This document shows, piece by piece, positions 1-9,382 of a stretch of 64,000 bases of DNA. Position 1 is the stretch's first letter. Every line of letters begins with the position of its first letter. The stretch covers positions 70,205 through 134,204 of the forward strand of contig NZ_JAFFPU010000029.1 of NCBI RefSeq assembly GCF_016919175.1, in the 5' to 3' direction. The position numbers and the translations under genes were made by a program. The notes beneath the pieces were generated by a model. It was not told the DNA's origin and did not search any database. It worked only from the letters and a program-made list of their open reading frames with translations. The stretch is from Leptospira ainlahdjerensis. GTDB lineage: Bacteria > Spirochaetota > Leptospiria > Leptospirales > Leptospiraceae.

Positions 1-915
1 ACGATATCATCCGCAGAAGCCGCTCATAGCGGATACGAACATCTCACATACAATCTTCTTCCGGAAAACAATTGGATGCCGGATCTGGAAGACATAGAAA
101 ACAAGGTTCGTTACAACGATTCGATCACAGGAATTTTACTGATCAATCCCGATAACCCCACTGGCGCGGTATATGATAAAACTCTAATGAAGAAAATCGT
201 GACGATCTGTGAAAAATACGATCTCATGCTGATCTGCGACGAAACCTACGCGCACGTAAATTATTCCGACGCCGGTCCGCTTCATCTTTCCGAGGTCATC
301 GGGGACAAGGTTCCCGGAATGGCTCTTCGTTCGATTTCGAAAGAATTTCCTTGGCCGGGCGGACGTTGCGGATGGTTGGAAATATTTAATAAGGACAAGG
401 ACCCCGTTTTTAGTCGTTACGTAAAATCGTTGTTAGACGCTAAGATGTTGGAAGTCTGTTCGACCACACTTCCGCAGATGTCGATTCCTGAAGTCTATTC
501 TCATCCCGAATTTATTCCTCACCTAAAAAGAAGAAACGAGAAGTTTAAAAAACGAGCTCGTCTCGCAACCGAAGCCTTTGCCGGATTAAAAGGAGTCAAG
601 GTCAACGAACCGAAGGGAGCCTTCTATCTGACCGTAGCTTTCGAAGACGGTATTCTCAATTCTTCGATGAAGTTGAAGGTGGAGAATCAAAAGGCTTCCG
701 ATTTTATACAACCTCTCTTGGAACAAGCCGCGAACGATCGAAGATTTGTATATTATCTTCTTGCGTCTACTGGGATCTGCGTGGTGCCTTTGTCAGCGTT
801 CTGCACAAAGATGGACGGATTCAGGGTCACTTTACTGGAAGAAGACGAAGAAAAATTCAACTGGATCTATAAAACCCTTCGAGAAAAGATCGGTGAGTAT
901 ACCGCTTCCGCCTAA
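1..915 (+). CDS. class I/II aminotransferase, 5'-truncated by the window edge
   Basis: PLP-dependent fold-type I aminotransferase; the frame is open from base 1, so the N-terminus lies outside the window. Visible family marks are NPDNPTG, the DETY cofactor aspartate/tyrosine, and SISKEFPWPGGRCGW, which holds the Schiff-base lysine and the PGxRxGW carboxylate-binding arginine. About 304 residues are present, so roughly a quarter of a normal ~400-residue protein is missing. Substrate cannot be assigned; alanine/aspartate-type enzymes carry these motifs. murI begins 33 bases after the stop on the same strand, so co-transcription is likely. Confidence 0.88.
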   Translation, partial: TISSAEAAHSGYEHLTYNLLPENNWMPDLEDIENKVRYNDSITGILLINPDNPTGAVYDKTLMKKIVTICEKYDLMLICDETYAHVNYSDAGPLHLSEVIGDKVPGMALRSISKEFPWPGGRCGWLEIFNKDKDPVFSRYVKSLLDAKMLEVCSTTLPQMSIPEVYSHPEFIPHLKRRNEKFKKRARLATEAFAGLKGVKVNEPKGAFYLTVAFEDGILNSSMKLKVENQKASDFIQPLLEQAANDRRFVYYLLASTGICVVPLSAFCTKMDGFRVTLLEEDEEKFNWIYKTLREKIGEYTASA

Positions 916-948
916 CGCAAAAGATCGATTCAGAATGGGGTCTTCAAT

Positions 949-1725
949 TTGAAAGAGCCGCTCAAGATCGGGCTGATGGATTCCGGAATGGGCGGGCTTT
1001 CCGTACTTAAGGAAATTCTAAAGTACCAAAAGGATTTGGAGGTCGTCTATTTTGGAGATCTCAAAAACAGTCCTTACGGGGAAAAAAGCGTTAAAACGGT
1101 TTTGGAATTGACTCGAGACGTCTGCAATCGGCTTCTCGAAGAAGACGTAAAGACCATTCTTCTTGCTTGTAATACGGCGACTTCTGCCGCCGCCGAAACT
1201 CTGAGAAAAGAATTTAAGATTCCTATCTTCGGAATGGAACCCGCGATCAAACCTGCGATCTTACAAAACCCCGGAAAAAGAGTCGCACTTTTGGCGACAC
1301 CCGTCACTCAAAAAGAAGAGAAACTTCAGAAGCTCAAAAAAGAATTGAACGCGGACGATTTGCTTCTTCCGATTTCTTGTCCCGGACTTGCAGGTTTGGT
1401 GGACCGAGGAGATTTCGCCGGAGCTGAAGAATATCTGAAGCCGATTCTAAAAAGTCTTCAAGAACAAGAAGTGGAGATCGTAGTTCTCGGATGTACACAC
1501 TACGTCTTTCTAAAAGAGATCCTTTTAAGAAATATGCCGGATTTGAAATTGTATGACGGAAATTTTGGCACGATCAAACACCTTCTCAATTCTTTGGGAG
1601 GATTTGTCTCCGGTTCCGAGTTCTCTAAAACGGAGAATACAAAATACAAACTCATCCTAAACAGCGAAGAAGAATTTCATTTTTCATTGGCTGACAATCT
1701 TTTGAACTCGAAGAGCGAAGTTTGA
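949..1725 (+). CDS. murI: glutamate racemase
   Basis: Makes D-glutamate for peptidoglycan by cofactor-independent racemization in the cytoplasm. The N-terminal IGLMDSGMGGLSVL carries the first acid/base aspartate region, ACNTATSAA holds the first catalytic cysteine and GCTHY the second cysteine with its neighbouring histidine. Length 258 residues is normal for the family. The start is a TTG preceded by GGGG about 8 bases upstream; no ATG lies at the conserved N-terminus. It follows the aminotransferase by 33 bases and is followed by a hairpin terminator. Confidence 0.96.
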   Translation: MKEPLKIGLMDSGMGGLSVLKEILKYQKDLEVVYFGDLKNSPYGEKSVKTVLELTRDVCNRLLEEDVKTILLACNTATSAAAETLRKEFKIPIFGMEPAIKPAILQNPGKRVALLATPVTQKEEKLQKLKKELNADDLLLPISCPGLAGLVDRGDFAGAEEYLKPILKSLQEQEVEIVVLGCTHYVFLKEILLRNMPDLKLYDGNFGTIKHLLNSLGGFVSGSEFSKTENTKYKLILNSEEEFHFSLADNLLNSKSEV

Positions 1726-1763
1726 ATTTTACCCCACCCCGATTAGAATCGCTTTTCGAAAGG

Positions 1764-1783
1764 AAAGCCGGCGAGGCTTTTTT
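1764..1783 (+). terminator. intrinsic terminator after murI
   Basis: Six-base stem (AAAGCC / GGCTTT) with a 5-base loop running into a T tract, 39 bases after the murI stop. Confidence 0.6.
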
Positions 1784-2554
1784 CTTTCTTCGGGGATTGC
1801 ACCAAAAAAATAACGTTGTCTCTAAAAATTCTAAGACCTTTATGAAAGATTCTTTATTCAGTAATTTATAAAATTCTAATGCAAAGAGGAGGGCCGGAGG
1901 AAGTCCCTCAAGAAGCGTTTACAATCCGTCGAAACAAAGCCGAAAACCTTTTTGGTCCTAATCTCACCTCTGTGGAAGTTCGCTGGATCCCGGCGAGGAG
2001 TGTTTCAGTTCAGATAATTTGTAGTAACTCCGACGACTCTTCCGTAAAAAACCAGGCGCCCCGCCCGATTTTCGGGTGGAGGGGTGGGTGGCGGAAAAAA
2101 CCGCAAGTAGCTTTCCTATATCACAAAATCAAACTTTTCGCAAGAAAAAAATCCCATGTAGGAACTCCGACAAAATACGACGTTTTCTACGGATCCTGTC
2201 GCAGAAAAGAAAGCCAAAGAGTTTTTCTTATTCAGAAAAATCGACTCTTGGAAGGCGGGGAATTCTATCCCGTTTCAGTCGACCTCTTACAAAAATGGAC
2301 ATTGCGACAATTGCTTTCGAACCGATTCCGAATAAAAAGAAAAGAGCATCACAAAACAGAAAATTCTCGGACTTTCACCGGGTAGAGTTTCTGATCGTTT
2401 CGAGAGAATCCGACTTTGCAGAGTCCGAGAAATATTTTTCCAAAATTAAAAAATGCCTTTATTTGGAAATAAATTTCCTGATTCCTTTCAAAAAATTTTG
2501 AAATAAATTTCCTAAATTAAAACTAAAATTTCGATCCGATTTTTTCGAACTAGT
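1784..2554. other. gene-free stretch with repeat copy A
   Basis: About 770 bases with open frames in two registers but no ribosome binding site or protein-like sequence. The middle is a reverse-oriented copy of the GC-rich intergenic repeat (2021-2171). The right end is very A+T rich and holds GGAAATAAATTTCC at 2465-2478, also seen once near 20085. Confidence 0.6.
2021..2171 (-). repeat. GC-rich intergenic repeat, copy A
   Basis: Bounded by GTAGTAACTCCGAC and GTAGGAACTCCGAC. It contains the GC-rich core (GCCCCGCCCG, then GGGTGGAGGGGTGGGTGG) and the AT-rich arm ending in TATCACAAAATC. It is the same element as copies at 14432, 33465, 37526, 37658, 52060 and 52282, in reverse orientation. Both boundary palindromes are imperfect in this copy. 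Confidence 0.75.
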
Positions 2555-2555
2555 G

Positions 2556-2561
2556 TATAAT
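2556..2561 (+). promoter_or_regulatory. candidate -10 box upstream of the FecR-domain gene
   Basis: TATAAT preceded by TG, 42 bases upstream of the start codon at 2603. No good -35 hexamer is visible at 16-18 bases spacing, so this is a candidate only. Confidence 0.35.
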
Positions 2562-2602
2562 ACGAAAACTCCTCTTTTAGGGGATTTAATCGGAGTGTTT
2601 AA

Positions 2603-3264
<662 letters not shown>

Positions 3265-3320
3265 GTGTGCAGGGATTTTATCTTTTCCAAGCTATTCTAA
3301 AAAGAGTCGGGATCTTAAGA

Positions 3321-4355
3321 ATGGAAGAAAAGATTACATACAAAAGCGCCGGTGTGGACACAGAAAAAGGCAGAGAGTTTGTTCAGAAGATCAAACGCAA
3401 CGTGGAATCCACTCACGGACCGAGAGTTCTCGGAGGACTCGGCGGTTTTGCGGGCGCCTACGACGTAAGCTTTCTTAAAAAATACAATCAACCCGTTCTA
3501 CTTTCGGGAACAGACGGAGTCGGAACGAAGATAGAACTCGCGAGACTTCTCAATACGTTCCACACGGTCGGGATCGATCTCGTCGCGATGTGTGTAAACG
3601 ACATCCTTGTCTGCGGCGGAGAACCTTTATTCTTTTTAGATTATATTGCCTGCGGAAAATTGGATCCTGAAAAAATGGATCAGATCGTTTCTGGGATCGT
3701 ACAAGGTTGCAAGCTGTCTAACGCAGCGCTTCTCGGCGGTGAAACCGCGGAACATCCCGGAACGATGAAAGAAGACGAATTCGATCTCGCGGGTTTTGTG
3801 GTCGGCGCAGTGGAAAAAGATCTGATGATCGACGGAAGCTCCATCCAACCGGGAGATCAGATTCTCGGATTAGAATCGAGCGGGCCCCATAGTAACGGCT
3901 TTTCTTTGATTCGCAAGTTGCTCTTAAAGGACGGAAAACATCTCCCGTCCGATCCAGAACAAGTAAAGTTCTTAAAAGACTACGCTCTCAAACCGACTCG
4001 GATCTACGTGGAAAGTATATTAAAACTTTTGCAAAAGGTTCCCGTAAAAGGAATGGTTCACATCACGGGAGGAGGATATCAGGAGAATGTTCCAAGAGTC
4101 CTTCCGCAAGGATCGAAGGCGAAGTTTTATAAAGAGAAAATTCCTTCCGGATACTTTTTTGAAAAGATCAAAAAAGATAAGAACCTCGACGAGCTGGAAC
4201 TCTTTGCCACCTTCAATATGGGAATCGGTTATATGTTGGTCGTTTCCGAAGAAAACGTAAATTCAACAAAACAATTCTTAGAATCCTCCGGAGAATCCGT
4301 TCACTGGATCGGAGAAATCATCTCCGGTAATAAAGAAGAAGTTCAGTTCGTCTAA
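3321..4355 (+). CDS. purM: phosphoribosylformylglycinamidine cyclo-ligase (AIR synthetase)
   Basis: ATP-dependent ring closure of FGAM to AIR in purine synthesis. 344 residues from ATG 3321, which gives the usual N-terminus MEEKITYKSAGVDTEKG; a frame extension to 3246 would run through the upstream terminator. Family marks: RVLGGLGGFAG, LLSGTDGVGTKI (ATP-binding), the MCVNDILVCG block, GGETAEHPG, and FNMGIGYMLVV near the C-terminus. GGGA lies 8 bases before the ATG. A chloride transporter gene starts 10 bases after the stop, so the two may be co-transcribed although functionally unrelated. Confidence 0.97.
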   Translation: MEEKITYKSAGVDTEKGREFVQKIKRNVESTHGPRVLGGLGGFAGAYDVSFLKKYNQPVLLSGTDGVGTKIELARLLNTFHTVGIDLVAMCVNDILVCGGEPLFFLDYIACGKLDPEKMDQIVSGIVQGCKLSNAALLGGETAEHPGTMKEDEFDLAGFVVGAVEKDLMIDGSSIQPGDQILGLESSGPHSNGFSLIRKLLLKDGKHLPSDPEQVKFLKDYALKPTRIYVESILKLLQKVPVKGMVHITGGGYQENVPRVLPQGSKAKFYKEKIPSGYFFEKIKKDKNLDELELFATFNMGIGYMLVVSEENVNSTKQFLESSGESVHWIGEIISGNKEEVQFV

Positions 4356-4365
4356 CAGCGAAGAT

Positions 4366-5622
4366 ATGATGCATCTCGCCAATCTGCTTCGTTCTCCACT
4401 TCTGGTTCTTTCCAGAAAAAATCCTTTTATGCTTTCGAGGTTAACGTTTTTTTATGTGATTCTCGGAGTTGTAGGAGGTTTGTTTTCCGCGGCGTTTTGG
4501 ATGTTGATCGAATATCTTATCCGTTTTGCCTCGAACGTAGAAGGAATTTTTACGATTCCGTTTATGACGGCTTCCGGACTTTTGATCGGTTTGATCATTC
4601 ATTTTCTCGGAGAACCGGGGGAAATTTCATTAGTAATTGATAATATACGTTTTCGAGGCGGGAAATTGGACGCGAGTCAAAATCCGTCGATGGCCCTTTC
4701 TTCGCTTCTGAGCATCTCTTCCGGTGGAAGCGCAGGCCCGGAAGCTCCTTTGGTGCAGATTACCGGATCTTTTGGAAACTGGTTCGCTGAAAAACTCGGT
4801 TTAACCGGAGAAGAGTATCGTTCCATGACGATTGCTGGAATGGCGGCCGGATTTACTTCTCTTTTCGGTTCTCCGTTGGGGGGTGCGTTATTCGCGCTTG
4901 AGATTCTCCAACACAGACACGTAGTAGAATATTATAAGGCTCTTTTACCGGCGTTTTTATCGAGCACATCGGCCTTTTTCGTTTTTCTCTGGATGACTCA
5001 CGCAGGACTCCAACCGACTTGGCATTTTCCTCAATATGTTCCGGGAGACATTCAAGATTTCTTATATGCCATTTTGCTCGGCGCTATCGGAGCCGGCTTG
5101 GGTTGGTTGTTTCACGGGCTTTTTTTGACGAACCGCTGGATTTATTCTAAAATTCCTGGAAGAATTTATTGGAAGACTACGATCGGTGGTTTGGTTTTAG
5201 GAATCATCGCTTGGCAGATTCCTTTGACGCGTTTTTTCGGACACGATCAACTCAATGAAATCGTGGAAGGAAAATTCACTCTCGTATTCTTAGCTGCCTT
5301 GATTTTTTGGAAAACGTTTGCAATCACGACGACCGTGACAACCGGTTGGAGAGGAGGGGTGATCATTCCTCTTTTTTTTCTTGGAGCCAGCACGGGAAAA
5401 CTTCTCTTTGGAATTTTTCCCACCGAAAGCGAATCCTTTTTGATGATTTGTCTCATGGCCGCCGTGAATTCTTCCGTTACCAAAACGCCGATTTCCACTA
5501 CGATTCTTTTGTCCGAGTTGACAGGTTTGTATAGTTTTACACCTGTTTTGATTGCAAGTCTCAGCGGTTATTTTCTTTCCCCTAAGGAACCGTTCATTTC
5601 CACACAAGGAAAAGAGGGTTAG
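4366..5622 (+). CDS. ClC-family chloride channel/transporter
   Basis: 418-residue integral membrane protein, about ten hydrophobic spans, no CBS domains. GPEAPLVQ aligns with GREGPTVQ of bacterial ClC exchangers and keeps the gating glutamate; GWRGGVIIPLF aligns with the GxFxP helix-N motif. The usual GSGIP chloride-site motif is not recognisable; the corresponding stretch reads GEPGEISLV. So the protein belongs to the superfamily, but ion choice and channel-versus-exchanger mode are open. Starts at ATG 4366 (ATG 4369 also possible), 10 bases after purM. Confidence 0.9.
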   Translation: MMHLANLLRSPLLVLSRKNPFMLSRLTFFYVILGVVGGLFSAAFWMLIEYLIRFASNVEGIFTIPFMTASGLLIGLIIHFLGEPGEISLVIDNIRFRGGKLDASQNPSMALSSLLSISSGGSAGPEAPLVQITGSFGNWFAEKLGLTGEEYRSMTIAGMAAGFTSLFGSPLGGALFALEILQHRHVVEYYKALLPAFLSSTSAFFVFLWMTHAGLQPTWHFPQYVPGDIQDFLYAILLGAIGAGLGWLFHGLFLTNRWIYSKIPGRIYWKTTIGGLVLGIIAWQIPLTRFFGHDQLNEIVEGKFTLVFLAALIFWKTFAITTTVTTGWRGGVIIPLFFLGASTGKLLFGIFPTESESFLMICLMAAVNSSVTKTPISTTILLSELTGLYSFTPVLIASLSGYFLSPKEPFISTQGKEG

Positions 5623-5789
5623 AATTTTTATGGGTCGCCGAAGAGTGGCCACAATTTTTTTGGGAAGAATTTTTTTAGCCGGAGTTCCGTCCAATGTGCT
5701 CTAAAATCTCCGAGGAAGGGTTCAAAAGAAAAATAAAATTTTGTTCTATAGTTCCTCGAACATGAGTAAAAACGAAACACAAAGTTTTT

Positions 5790-5884
5790 CAAAGTGTGGG
5801 AACTCCAATAAAAATTGAACAACGAGAGTCTATTCTAAATTCTCCAAGCCGTTACCGGAAAGAAAATTTGTGGGAACTCCTGCG
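5790..5884 (+). repeat. 95-bp direct repeat, left copy (G)
   Basis: 92 of 95 bases equal the copy at 7031-7125 in the same orientation. Both ends carry GTGGGAACTCC. The two copies bracket the DUF1554 lipoprotein gene. Confidence 0.9.
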
Positions 5885-5910
5885 CTCTTAATGATTAAGA
5901 ACGCAGGAGT
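5876..5910. repeat. 17-bp hairpin at the end of repeat copy G
   Basis: Two 17-base arms around a single central base, one mismatch (ACTCCTGCGCTCTTAAT versus the complement of ATTAAGAACGCAGGAGT). It overlaps the last bases of the left 95-bp repeat and is absent from the right copy. Confidence 0.85.
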
Positions 5911-6073
5911 GTTCTATCAATGTCTCTCAGGCTCCGGGCCGAACTCAAAAAGTTTTGAAATCGGGAAACGTGTTTCTTTGGTTCCTACATTTTGTCTTTA
6001 GAATATTCAAAAAATAACATTTGTTGTAAAATCCCCTTTCTTCTGTGGAAATGGAATTTTGAAGAGAATGGAC

Positions 6074-6100
6074 GGAACACCGTATTGGATACGGTGTTCC
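6074..6100 (-). terminator. hairpin 3' of the DUF1554 gene
   Basis: Perfect 12-bp stem (GGAACACCGTAT / ATACGGTGTTCC) with a 3-base loop, 6 bases beyond the stop codon. There is no T run, so it may be an mRNA-stabilising hairpin or a weak terminator. Confidence 0.6.
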
Positions 6101-6106
6101 TGAGTT

Positions 6107-6802
6107 TTACTGCTCCGCGCAGAGAAGATTTAGCTTTTGGTTGCAGTTCCAACCGTCGATGGTAAAGGCACCGCCTGGCGTTTCGTTCGGATTGGTAGCA
6201 GTCGTATTTCCCGCTTGGCCGGACGGGGTTCCGTCGTTAGAGGACCAAGCGTTGCAATCCGAACTGGCTTCCCAAGGAAAGGTTCCCGGTCCGCCGTTCA
6301 ATCCGTTCCAGAAAAACTTTTGTGCACCTGCGTCGATTCCATTTTGGAGAGTGTCTACGACGATCGAATTTGAATTCGTCGTAAATGTAATCGTAGTTCC
6401 GTCGCTTCTTCGATATTGTTTGTTCGGATACAGAACCCAGTCTTTTAAACCCGGACTTCCGTCGCCCGGAAATACCACTTCGCGAACGTTCATCGATACA
6501 AGAACCGCTTTATAAGTTCCGTTGAGCCCGGCCGGCTTTGCGGCCGTACATTTCGAGTCGGCTCCTGCGATTCCTCCAAGATTTCCATCATAACCGAGAC
6601 CGTTGTTGTTCGCAATGAAGGTTCTGCAAAACGCGGCGTCTTTACACGAAGTCGGAATGTTTGCACTTGCGTTCGCATTCGCGTTAACAAAAGAATAAAG
6701 CAAAGCCAGAAGGCTTGTATTGTCATCCTTAGGCTCTTCACAGGAAAATAGTGTAATTGAGAACGAAATTACACAGAGGAAAGTAAAAATTTTCTGAAAC
6801 AT
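6107..6802 (-). CDS. DUF1554-domain lipoprotein
   Basis: 231 residues. Signal peptide with lipobox ITLFSC (Cys21), so probably a lipid-anchored surface or periplasmic protein. An Asn/Ala-rich linker (NANANASAN) follows, then a Cys-containing domain from about residue 50 with CKDAAFCRTFI, GLGYDGNLGGIAGADSKC, a KAVLVSM block, DWVLYPNKQYRR and a C-terminal DGWNCNQKLNLLCAEQ. This layout matches DUF1554 proteins, a Leptospira-enriched family related to C-type-lectin/endostatin-like folds, some of which bind host matrix proteins; binding here is not shown. AGGAG sits 7 bases before the ATG. It lies between two 95-bp direct repeats. Confidence 0.85.
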   Translation of the reverse strand: MFQKIFTFLCVISFSITLFSCEEPKDDNTSLLALLYSFVNANANASANIPTSCKDAAFCRTFIANNNGLGYDGNLGGIAGADSKCTAAKPAGLNGTYKAVLVSMNVREVVFPGDGSPGLKDWVLYPNKQYRRSDGTTITFTTNSNSIVVDTLQNGIDAGAQKFFWNGLNGGPGTFPWEASSDCNAWSSNDGTPSGQAGNTTATNPNETPGGAFTIDGWNCNQKLNLLCAEQ

Positions 6803-7402
6803 CGAAAGCTCCTTTGCTTGGTTGAAACGAATTGAAGTTCGGAACCGCGGGACTTTCTCCCGAGAAACGATTCCAATTCGTTCTTGATGACTTTCTCAAC
6901 AAACGAGGCTTTCGTTTTAAGTTTCAGCTTGTAACATGAATCGTTTTTTAGATCTGGTTTCGAAAAGAATGAATCGATTTCAACTTGCCATCGAAAGAAT
7001 GGATTCTAAGAAGAGTTTTTCCCAAAAACTCAAAGTGTGGGAACTCCCATAAAAATTGAACAACGAGAGTCTATTCTAAATTCTCCAAGCCGTTACCGGA
7101 AAGAGAATCTGTGGGAACTCCTGCGATTTTTGATCCCAAGTTTCCCCAGTGCGGAAAAGATTTTTTTTTTAAGTTTAAGAGAAGCGTTGCATCTCTTGGT
7201 CGTGGGAGGATAGAAAGTGAATTCGATTGTACGGTTTTCGGAAATTTTTTCTAAAATAAAAAAAACAAATTTCCCCGAATCTGATCGATAAGAATCCGGA
7301 ACGATTCCCCTTCGAATCCAAGTTTTGTTTTTTAGACCTTTCCTTTGAATTCTACGTTTGTTTTTTTAGACCGAGATCGGGTGCGGAATCAACAAGATCG
7401 GT
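6803..7402. other. leader of the DUF1554 gene and right repeat copy
   Basis: No gene seen. The 5' leader of the lipoprotein gene can fold: ACGAATTG (6828-6835) pairs with CAATTCGT (6874-6881), enclosing CGGGA / TCCCG. The right 95-bp repeat (7031-7125) and a homopolymer-rich stretch follow. Confidence 0.55.
7031..7125 (+). repeat. 95-bp direct repeat, right copy (H)
   Basis: 92/95 identical to 5790-5884, same orientation, 1241 bases apart start to start. It lacks the hairpin that follows the left copy. Confidence 0.9.
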
Positions 7403-8326
7403 TTAGAGGCCGCCTATACTTCGAAAATGAGTAGAGCGGTTTCTACCCTTCGTTTTGGATTCATAAAGAGCGTTGTCTGCTTCGTTTATCAAATCGATTG
7501 TCTTTTTACTTTCTTCCCGCGTTACCTGCATCGTGGCGATTCCGATGCTGATCGTAACGGGGATTCGATCCCAGGGAAAATTTCTTACCACTTGAACCAA
7601 ACGTTCCGCGACTTCTCGGGCAGTTTCCTCGTTCTGATCGGGAAGGGCTATGATAAATTCTTCTCCGCCGTACCGAGCTAAGACGTCTTCTCCTCCTAAG
7701 CTCTTTGATAAGAGCTGAGAAATCGTGGTCAAAACTTCATCACCGGCCGGATGACCGAAACAATCGTTGTAATTCTTAAAGTGATCCACGTCGATCATCA
7801 GTAAGGAAAGAAATTTCCGTTTTCCTTCGGAAAAGGCGATCAGTTTGTTGAGATCTTCGTCAAAAGCTCTTCTATTTTTGAGATTTGTGAGCGGGTCCGT
7901 GGATGCTTGTTCAAAAAGACGATCGTTCGCTTCTTTGAGTTCCCGGGCTAGTTCTCCGATTTTTTTGTTCGACTCCACCAGCTCCGTGATATCTCTCCCG
8001 GTGATGTAGACAAGACCGGCTTCCAAATCCGGATAACCCGTCCAGGCAAAATATTTATAAGTTCCATCCGCGCATCGACAACGATTTTGAATCGAGGCTC
8101 TTGGAATCCCCGTATCTAGTTTGGCAAACTCCTGTATAGTTTCAACGTCGTCCGGGTGCAAAAGGTCGAAAGGGGTTTTTCCAAGGAGTATTTCGGGAGG
8201 CCAACCAAGAATTCTTTCAAAGGAGGGATTGACCGAAATGACGATTCCATCCAATCGTTGTATGGAAAAAAGGTCGAGTGAATACTGATAAAACTTTTCC
8301 AGATTGTATTCGTCTTTATAGTTCAA
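7403..8326 (-). CDS. PAS-GGDEF diguanylate cyclase (paralog 1)
   Basis: 307 residues, soluble. PAS domain ~13-120 (SLDLFSIQRLDG, LGWPPEILLGK, GRDIT end), short helix, GGDEF domain ~140-300 with DPLTNLKNRRAF, MIDVDHFKNYND and the active-site GGEEF at 220-224. It would make c-di-GMP from two GTP. The inhibitory RxxD site five residues before GGEEF reads GGED, so product feedback is probably lost. It is the downstream member of a tandem pair with the gene at 8450-9382, about 60% identical by eye, including a near-identical linker. Start ATG 8326 preceded by AGGAG. Confidence 0.93.
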   Translation of the reverse strand: MNYKDEYNLEKFYQYSLDLFSIQRLDGIVISVNPSFERILGWPPEILLGKTPFDLLHPDDVETIQEFAKLDTGIPRASIQNRCRCADGTYKYFAWTGYPDLEAGLVYITGRDITELVESNKKIGELARELKEANDRLFEQASTDPLTNLKNRRAFDEDLNKLIAFSEGKRKFLSLLMIDVDHFKNYNDCFGHPAGDEVLTTISQLLSKSLGGEDVLARYGGEEFIIALPDQNEETAREVAERLVQVVRNFPWDRIPVTISIGIATMQVTREESKKTIDLINEADNALYESKTKGRNRSTHFRSIGGL

Positions 8327-8449
8327 GAATGATTTCTCCTAACGTTGAATTTGAGAATCGGTTGAAAAATGAAAGTCCGCCTTTAAAAAAACGAAGTCCG
8401 TTCCGGCTGGATTGGATTCTCGAATTACCAAAAGGCTCTGACGGGATTT

Positions 8450-9382
8450 TCATTTCAGATCGGAAAAATGAGTCAAAGCGTCTCTTCCCCTCAGTTTGGA
8501 TTCGTAGAGTGCACGATCCGCGTTCTCGATCATTCGGTTGAATAGATCCAGATTTTTTTCCACTGAAATCGAATCAAAAAAGAATGTAGTGATTCCGAGA
8601 CTGACAGTGATCGGTCTTTTATCCCATTGGAATTTTCGGACCGCAGTCAGGAGACTTTCCGCGACTTCGATCGATTGCTCTCTCGACGTGTCGGGTAACG
8701 CGACTATGAATTCTTCTCCGCCAAATCGGGAAAGAATGTCGTTTTCACGAAACGTTTCCAAAAGAATCGAAGCCAATTGTACCAAAACCTGATCTCCGGC
8801 CGGATGTCCAAACTGATCGTTATAGGCTTTAAAATGATCCGCGTCCAACATCAGGACGGAAAGGCGTCCCTTTTCTTTTTGGAGTTTATGGATCAAATAG
8901 TTCAGTTCTTCATTAAAGGCCCTTCTGTTTTTGAGTTTAGTGAGCGGGTCTGTCGAAGCCTGCTCGAACAAACGATCGTTCGCTTCTTTGAGTTCTTGCG
9001 CGAGTTGGCTGATTTTTTTGTTGGATTCTACGAGGTCGGTGATGTCCCTTCCCGATGTGTACAACAATCCGGCTTTTAAATCCGGAAAGGAAGACCACTC
9101 AAAATGTTTATACTTTCCGTCCGCGCATCGATATCGATTTTGAAAGGAAATGGTCGGAATTCCCTCGTTCAATTTCGAAATTTCTTTGAGTGTGGATTCA
9201 AGATCTTCGGGATGCAAAAGATCAAACGGATTTTTCCCGAGGAGATCCTGCTCTGTCCATCCGAGAATTCTTTCAAAGGAGGGATTTACTTGAAGGACGG
9301 TACCGTCCAATCTTTGAATCGAGATCAGATCCAAAGAAAGTCTTACAAAGTTTTCAAGGTCGTATTCATTCTGAAAATTCAT
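8450..9382 (-). CDS. PAS-GGDEF diguanylate cyclase (paralog 2)
   Basis: 310 residues, same plan as its neighbour: PAS ~13-121 (SLDLISIQRLDG, LGWTEQDLLGK), helical linker, GGDEF ~140-305 with DPLTKLKNRRAF, MLDADHFKAYND and GGEEF at 221-225. Here the inhibitory site is intact (REND, residues 212-215, exactly five residues before GGEEF), so c-di-GMP feedback inhibition is expected. The 123-base gap to paralog 1 and shared orientation suggest tandem duplication; whether both come from one transcript is unclear. No transmembrane segment, so the PAS domain would sense a cytoplasmic signal or ligand. Confidence 0.93.
   Translation of the reverse strand: MNFQNEYDLENFVRLSLDLISIQRLDGTVLQVNPSFERILGWTEQDLLGKNPFDLLHPEDLESTLKEISKLNEGIPTISFQNRYRCADGKYKHFEWSSFPDLKAGLLYTSGRDITDLVESNKKISQLAQELKEANDRLFEQASTDPLTKLKNRRAFNEELNYLIHKLQKEKGRLSVLMLDADHFKAYNDQFGHPAGDQVLVQLASILLETFRENDILSRFGGEEFIVALPDTSREQSIEVAESLLTAVRKFQWDKRPITVSLGITTFFFDSISVEKNLDLFNRMIENADRALYESKLRGRDALTHFSDLK

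Larger units (their letters stand above)
5623..6073. other. gene-free stretch with direct-repeat copy G
   Basis: No convincing gene. It holds the left copy of a 95-bp repeat and a long perfect hairpin at its right edge. The rest is A+T-rich without recognisable signals. Confidence 0.6.

Noticed and set aside
1879..2501. Two overlapping plus-strand frames of 168 and 141 codons
   Set aside because: They run through repeat copy A, lack ribosome binding sites and have the Arg/Lys/Ser-rich look of non-coding sequence.
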